From Streptomyces sp. LUP47B (GTDB lineage: Bacteria; Actinomycetota; Actinomycetes; Streptomycetales; Streptomycetaceae), in assembly GCF_001746295.1 (NCBI RefSeq), contig NZ_MJAH01000007.1, forward strand, positions 210,792 through 274,791: 64,000 nucleotides of DNA. The letters are read 5' to 3'. A program made the translations under genes and the position numbers. Each line of letters starts with the position of its first letter. Within the stretch, counting starts at the first letter, position 1. The notes beneath the pieces are model-generated. The model was not told the DNA's origin and made no database searches. It saw nothing but the letters and a program-made list of their open reading frames with translations. Below are positions 60,602 through 64,000 of this stretch, piece by piece.

Positions 60602-61900
60602 ATGACCACCACTTCAGAGGTCGACACCGGCACGGCCTACGGCCGCCCGAAGCCCTCGTACAACGCCCGCCTCCGCGAGGTGGGCCCCGGTACCCCCATG
60701 GGCGAGGCCCTGCGCCGGTACTGGCACCCGGTCGCAAGCTCCGAGACGCTCATCGCCGGCGCCCTGCCGCAGAAGACCCGCGTACTCGGTGAGGACCTGG
60801 TCGTCTTCCGGGACGGACAGGGCAACCCCGGTGTCGTGATCGAGCGCTGTACCCACCGCGGCGCCAGCCTCTTCTACGGCCGCGTCGAGGACGACGGCAT
60901 CCGCTGCTGCTATCACGGCTGGAAGTTCGACGTCCAGGGCCGCTGCATCGAGCAGGCCTGCGAGCCGGCCCTGGGGCGCAGGCGCGACGCCGCCCGTCAG
61001 CCGTGGTACCCCGTCGAGGAGCGCTACGGCCTGGTCTTCGTCTACATGGGGCCGCCCGAGCTCAAGCCCGAACTCCCGCGCTACGACGTGCTGGAGAACC
61101 CCGCGGAGGACGAGAAGTACTTCGCCAGCTGGCCGGTCCCCCACGCCGCGGTCCTCGGTATGCCGACCGACTTCAGCTGGCTCAACATCTACGAGAACTC
61201 CGCCGACCCGACGCACGTCACCTGGCTGCACTCCACGCACAGCGGGTACCAGATGCTGGGCACCGGCAAGGCCGGCGGCTACCCCGAGAACTTCTTCGAC
61301 GCGTCCCTCATCGCCGACCGTGTGACGTACGAGCGCACCGACCACGGGCTGAAGTACACCCAGCGATTCGAGGTCGAGGGCGAGGACGGCGAGGTCAGCG
61401 AATACGGCTTCGCGGTGGAGCAGCACCTTCCCAACGTCTTCGGGCTGCCCGACTTCGTGAAGGTCACCCCCGACAAGCGGGCGGACCAGTTGCTGTGGGT
61501 CGTGCCCTCCGACGACACCAGCCACCGGCTCTTCTTCTCGATCCGCACGAACGATCCCCAGCGCATGGTCGGCTTCGTGATCGGCATCACTCAGAACGGC
61601 AAGCAGAACCACGAGCTGACCGACGAGGAGCGCCAGAGGTTCCCCGGTGACGCGGAGGCGCAGGGTTCGCAAGGAGCGATCACCCTGGACTCCGAGGAGA
61701 CCCTGGCCACCTCGGACCGCGGCGTCGTCATGCTGCGCCGCATGCTGCTCGCGATGGCCGACGACGTCGAGGCCGGGCGCGACCCGATCAACATCGTCCG
61801 CGATCCGTCGGTGGTCCACCGCACCGAGTCCGGCCTGTTCAGCCTCGGCAAGCGCAAGGCGGGCGACGACGCCGACGCTCCGGCCGCCGCCGGCATCTGA
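60602..61900 (+). CDS. Rieske-type aromatic ring-hydroxylating oxygenase, large subunit
   Basis: 432 residues. Rieske ligands C83-x-H85 and C102-x2-H105 (CTHRGASLFYG...CCYHGWKFD); the mononuclear iron site lies in NIYENSADPTHVTWLHS (Asp-x2-His-x4-His). Type IA (phthalate-dioxygenase-like) architecture, agreeing with the PDR-type reductase next door. It hydroxylates or O-demethylates an aromatic acid; substrate not predictable. RBS GGGAGA. Confidence 0.92.
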   Translation: MTTTSEVDTGTAYGRPKPSYNARLREVGPGTPMGEALRRYWHPVASSETLIAGALPQKTRVLGEDLVVFRDGQGNPGVVIERCTHRGASLFYGRVEDDGIRCCYHGWKFDVQGRCIEQACEPALGRRRDAARQPWYPVEERYGLVFVYMGPPELKPELPRYDVLENPAEDEKYFASWPVPHAAVLGMPTDFSWLNIYENSADPTHVTWLHSTHSGYQMLGTGKAGGYPENFFDASLIADRVTYERTDHGLKYTQRFEVEGEDGEVSEYGFAVEQHLPNVFGLPDFVKVTPDKRADQLLWVVPSDDTSHRLFFSIRTNDPQRMVGFVIGITQNGKQNHELTDEERQRFPGDAEAQGSQGAITLDSEETLATSDRGVVMLRRMLLAMADDVEAGRDPINIVRDPSVVHRTESGLFSLGKRKAGDDADAPAAAGI

Positions 61901-61909
61901 GCGGGAACC

Positions 61910-62872
61910 ATGAACAACGAGTGGCTCGACACCATCGTGGTCGCCCGGCACGACGCGACCTCCCGGATCGTGGTGCTCGATCTGGTCAGTCCCGACGGCG
62001 TCGAGCTCCCGGAGTTCGCCGCCGGGGCACATGTCGACGTACTGGTGGACGGTGCCGCCGGGCTGGTCCGCCAGTACTCCCTGTGCGGGCCGCCGCACGA
62101 CCGCGCCCGCTACCGGCTGGCGGTGCTGGCCGAGGCGGCGTCGCGCGGCGGCTCGCTGGGGATGCACCGCCTCCGCGCGGGCGACAGACTGCGGATCTCG
62201 CGGCCGCGCAACAGGTTCGGCGTCTCGGACCGGGCCCGTCGCCATCTGCTGGTGGCCGGCGGTATCGGCGTGACTCCCCTGTTGGCCATGGCGCACGCGC
62301 TCGAAGCCGGCGGCGCGGAGTACGAGTTGCACTACTGCGCCCGTAGCCGGGCGGAGTCGGCGTTCCTCGACGAGTTGGAGAGGAACCCCCGCGTGCGGCT
62401 CCACTTCGACGACGGACCGGACGAGCAACGCCTCGGCATCGCCACCGACTTGGGCCCGCCCGACCCCGACACCGCGCTCTACGTCTGTGGCCCCGGCGGC
62501 TTCATGGACTTCGTGATCTCCTCCGCCCTTGGCGCGGGATGGCCTGCCGAAGCGATCCACAAGGAGCGCTTCGCACCCGTGGAGGACGTCGCCGCCCACA
62601 CGGCCGGCGGGGCTTTCACGGTGCGGCTCGCCAAGACCGGCGGTGAGTTCGAGATCAAGGACGGCGAGAGCGTCCTCGATGTCCTGCTCGCGGCCGGCGT
62701 CGACGCCCCCTACTCCTGCCAGCAGGGAATCTGCGGCGACTGCATCGTGCGCGTACTCGCCGGAGAGCCCGACCACCGCGACGACGTCCTGACCGACCGT
62801 GAACGCGCCGACGGCATGTTCACCACGTGCTCGTCCCGAGCACTCTCACCGATTCTGGAGCTGGACCTATGA
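61910..62872 (+). CDS. Phthalate-dioxygenase-reductase-type flavin/2Fe-2S reductase
   Basis: 320 residues. FMN motif RQYSLCGP near 54-61, NAD domain GGIGVTPLLAMAHALEAGG and YVCGPGGFMD, then a C-terminal plant-type ferredoxin with CQQGICGDC and a last Cys in FTTCSSRA. All parts absent or broken in the pseudogene at 52789 are intact here. It passes electrons from NADH to the Rieske oxygenase, 9 bases upstream. Confidence 0.92.
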   Translation: MNNEWLDTIVVARHDATSRIVVLDLVSPDGVELPEFAAGAHVDVLVDGAAGLVRQYSLCGPPHDRARYRLAVLAEAASRGGSLGMHRLRAGDRLRISRPRNRFGVSDRARRHLLVAGGIGVTPLLAMAHALEAGGAEYELHYCARSRAESAFLDELERNPRVRLHFDDGPDEQRLGIATDLGPPDPDTALYVCGPGGFMDFVISSALGAGWPAEAIHKERFAPVEDVAAHTAGGAFTVRLAKTGGEFEIKDGESVLDVLLAAGVDAPYSCQQGICGDCIVRVLAGEPDHRDDVLTDRERADGMFTTCSSRALSPILELDL

Positions 62873-63273
62873 CCACCACGTCCCCCGCAAACACCGAGGC
62901 CGTCCAGGCGATCGAGCAGGCAGAGGCCGCATGGCTCGTGGCTCTCGTCGAGGGCGAGAAAGCGTTGATCCCCCTCATGCTCGAGGACAGCCGCGTCGTC
63001 CATGGCCCGGTCGGGAAGGTCGACGACCGGGAGACCTGGGCCCACTTCCATGTGACCCGCCGTCGCTCCGTCGCCGCGAAGGCCACGGAACTCGAGATCA
63101 CTGTGCGTGGCAACACCGCGATCACCACGAGCTTCCACGAGATGTACACCGTCCTCGACGAGAGCATCGCGCCGTTCCCGATGCAGGAGGTGGTGACGAA
63201 GGTCTGGGAGGAGACCCCGGAGGGCTGGCGCCTGGCGCACATGGTCATGGGCAGGCGTTTCCCGCCGGTCTGA
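62869..63273 (+). CDS. NTF2/SnoaL-like small protein
   Basis: 134 residues. IEQAEAAWLVALVEGEKALIPLMLEDSRVVHGPVGKVDDRETW...GWRLAHMVMGRRF is a DUF4440/NTF2-like fold. It overlaps the reductase stop (ATGA), so it is a partner in the operon, perhaps an isomerase, chaperone or small oxygenase subunit. Confidence 0.82.
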   Translation: MTTTSPANTEAVQAIEQAEAAWLVALVEGEKALIPLMLEDSRVVHGPVGKVDDRETWAHFHVTRRRSVAAKATELEITVRGNTAITTSFHEMYTVLDESIAPFPMQEVVTKVWEETPEGWRLAHMVMGRRFPPV

Positions 63274-63286
63274 CGTCCCGGAACGG

Positions 63287-63351
63287 CCGACGGCATGACC
63301 CTCACACCGCTGTTCGATGAACGGACAAGAGGGTTCAGGGCATGCCGTCGG
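63287..63351. repeat. Long inverted repeat between the NTF2-like and aldehyde dehydrogenase genes
   Basis: CCGACGGCATG (63287-63297) pairs with CATGCCGTCGG (63341-63351), with inner arms ACCCTC / GAGGGT. The RNA could form a long hairpin that reduces or attenuates expression of the downstream gene. Confidence 0.6.
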
Positions 63352-63416
63352 TCATGGAGAGTCCGAGGTACATGGTTCGTGCGGCGATCGCCGCCGTTAC
63401 AGAGGTGAGGCACCAC

Positions 63417-64000
63417 ATGTCAGCCACTGAGACAGAGGCACCCACGTCCGGCGCGGTCCGGACCAGCGACCTCCTCATCGCGGGCGAGCACGTCGCGGCC
63501 AGGGACGGCCGCTACTTCCATACGACCGAGGCCCTCACCGGTGAACCGATCGCGCGGGTCGCGGCAGCCTCCGTCGAGGACGTCAACCTCGCGGTGGACG
63601 CGGCGGCGGCCGCCCTTGAGGAGTGGTCGAGCCTCCCGCCGGCCGCGCGCCGGTCGGTTCTGGAGCGGGCAGCCGTCCTGCTCGGCGAGCGCACCGACGA
63701 CATCGTCGCCACGATGAGCCGCGAGATGGGTGCCACCCTCCCCTGGTGCGGCTTCAACGTGCACGTCGCGAAGGGCATGCTCGTCGAGGCGGCGGCCCAG
63801 GCGTACGCGGCCGTCGGCGAGGTCATCCCGTCGGACGTGCCCGGCCTCACCGCCCTCGGCGTACGTCAGCCGGTCGGCGTCGTCGTCGGCATCGCACCCT
63901 GGAACGCGCCGCTGATCCTCGGCGTACGGTCCATCGTGTGGCCGCTGGTGTGGGGCAACACCGTGGTGCTGAAGTCCTCCGAGCAGACACCGCTCACCCA
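63417..64000 (+). CDS. Aldehyde dehydrogenase, 5' part only (runs off the window)
   Basis: 194 complete codons from ATG 63417 (GAGGTGAGG upstream). N-terminal aldehyde dehydrogenase domain: AREMGAT-type stretch (SREMGATLPWCGFNVHVAKGMLVEAAAQA), GVVVGIAPWNAPLILGVRSIVWPLVWGNTVVLKSSEQTPLT; resembles vanillin/salicylaldehyde dehydrogenases. The catalytic Cys and Glu lie beyond the window. Probably oxidises an aromatic aldehyde that feeds the Rieske step. Confidence 0.9.
   Translation, partial: MSATETEAPTSGAVRTSDLLIAGEHVAARDGRYFHTTEALTGEPIARVAAASVEDVNLAVDAAAAALEEWSSLPPAARRSVLERAAVLLGERTDDIVATMSREMGATLPWCGFNVHVAKGMLVEAAAQAYAAVGEVIPSDVPGLTALGVRQPVGVVVGIAPWNAPLILGVRSIVWPLVWGNTVVLKSSEQTPLT

Overview
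The window is actinobacterial chromosome, almost certainly Streptomyces or a close relative. GC content is very high with strong third-position GC bias, GTG starts are frequent, and it carries a Wbl (WhiB-like) protein, a large LAL-type LuxR regulator, four ECF sigma genes, Tat/lipoprotein exports and actinobacterial-type QcrB and AceE. No rRNA, tRNA, IS element, integrase or CRISPR array was seen. The content is accessory: stress, catabolism, glycoside and export genes.

1-22 kb: an ECF41-type stress regulon. Two clear ECF41 (SigJ-like) sigma factors and two divergent relatives lie among an orphan wbl-qcrB operon, a LAL regulator, two NmrA/epimerase-like oxidoreductases, a stand-alone fumarate-reductase-like flavoprotein, an Ohr/OsmC peroxidase, a cupin, an nmrA2-aceE-methyltransferase operon and a tightly overlapping patatin / glycosyltransferase / membrane protein / hydrolase-like operon. 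Nine start regions carry the same promoter-like element, TGTCACA-N16-GGTC with an exact 16-base spacer (one has CGTCACA, one TGTCATA, one TGTC at -10). It stands before one sigma factor on each strand, so the sigma factors are probably both drivers and members. This is the main finding.

22-39.7 kb: a catabolic island. A minus-strand operon runs livH, a livM-livG-livF triple-fusion gene, FAD dehydrogenase, aldehyde dehydrogenase, acyl-CoA dehydrogenase and an FMN/4Fe-4S old-yellow-type reductase. Divergent SDR and zinc alcohol dehydrogenase genes follow, then a sugar-type (CUT2) binding lipoprotein, a GMC alcohol oxidase/dehydrogenase with a 29-codon leader ORF, and the CUT2 ATPase and permease. 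Four start regions share an inverted repeat, TGAA-N5-TTCA (one with CTCA), suggesting one regulator for the whole island. Substrate unknown; an alcohol that is oxidised and then beta-oxidised fits the enzymes.

39.8-48.5 kb: small modules. These are a converging pair of YrhB/Imm35-like and DUF3885-like genes, a TetR/peroxiredoxin pair with matching 24-bp operators, membrane proteins and lipoproteins (one DUF4232-like, one with an HNH-like DHL motif), and a divergent TetR/MFS efflux pair.

48.6-64 kb: an exported GH78 alpha-L-rhamnosidase with a LacI-type operator, then aromatic catabolism. There are decayed pieces of an intradiol dioxygenase and an oxygenase reductase separated by a 39-bp tandem duplication, an IclR regulator, pcaF-pcaI-pcaJ (beta-ketoadipate end steps) divergent from a LysR gene, a MarR remnant, and an apparently intact Rieske oxygenase / reductase / NTF2-like / aldehyde dehydrogenase operon beside a GlcG/HbpS gene and a TetR that share an operator motif. 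The last gene runs off the window.
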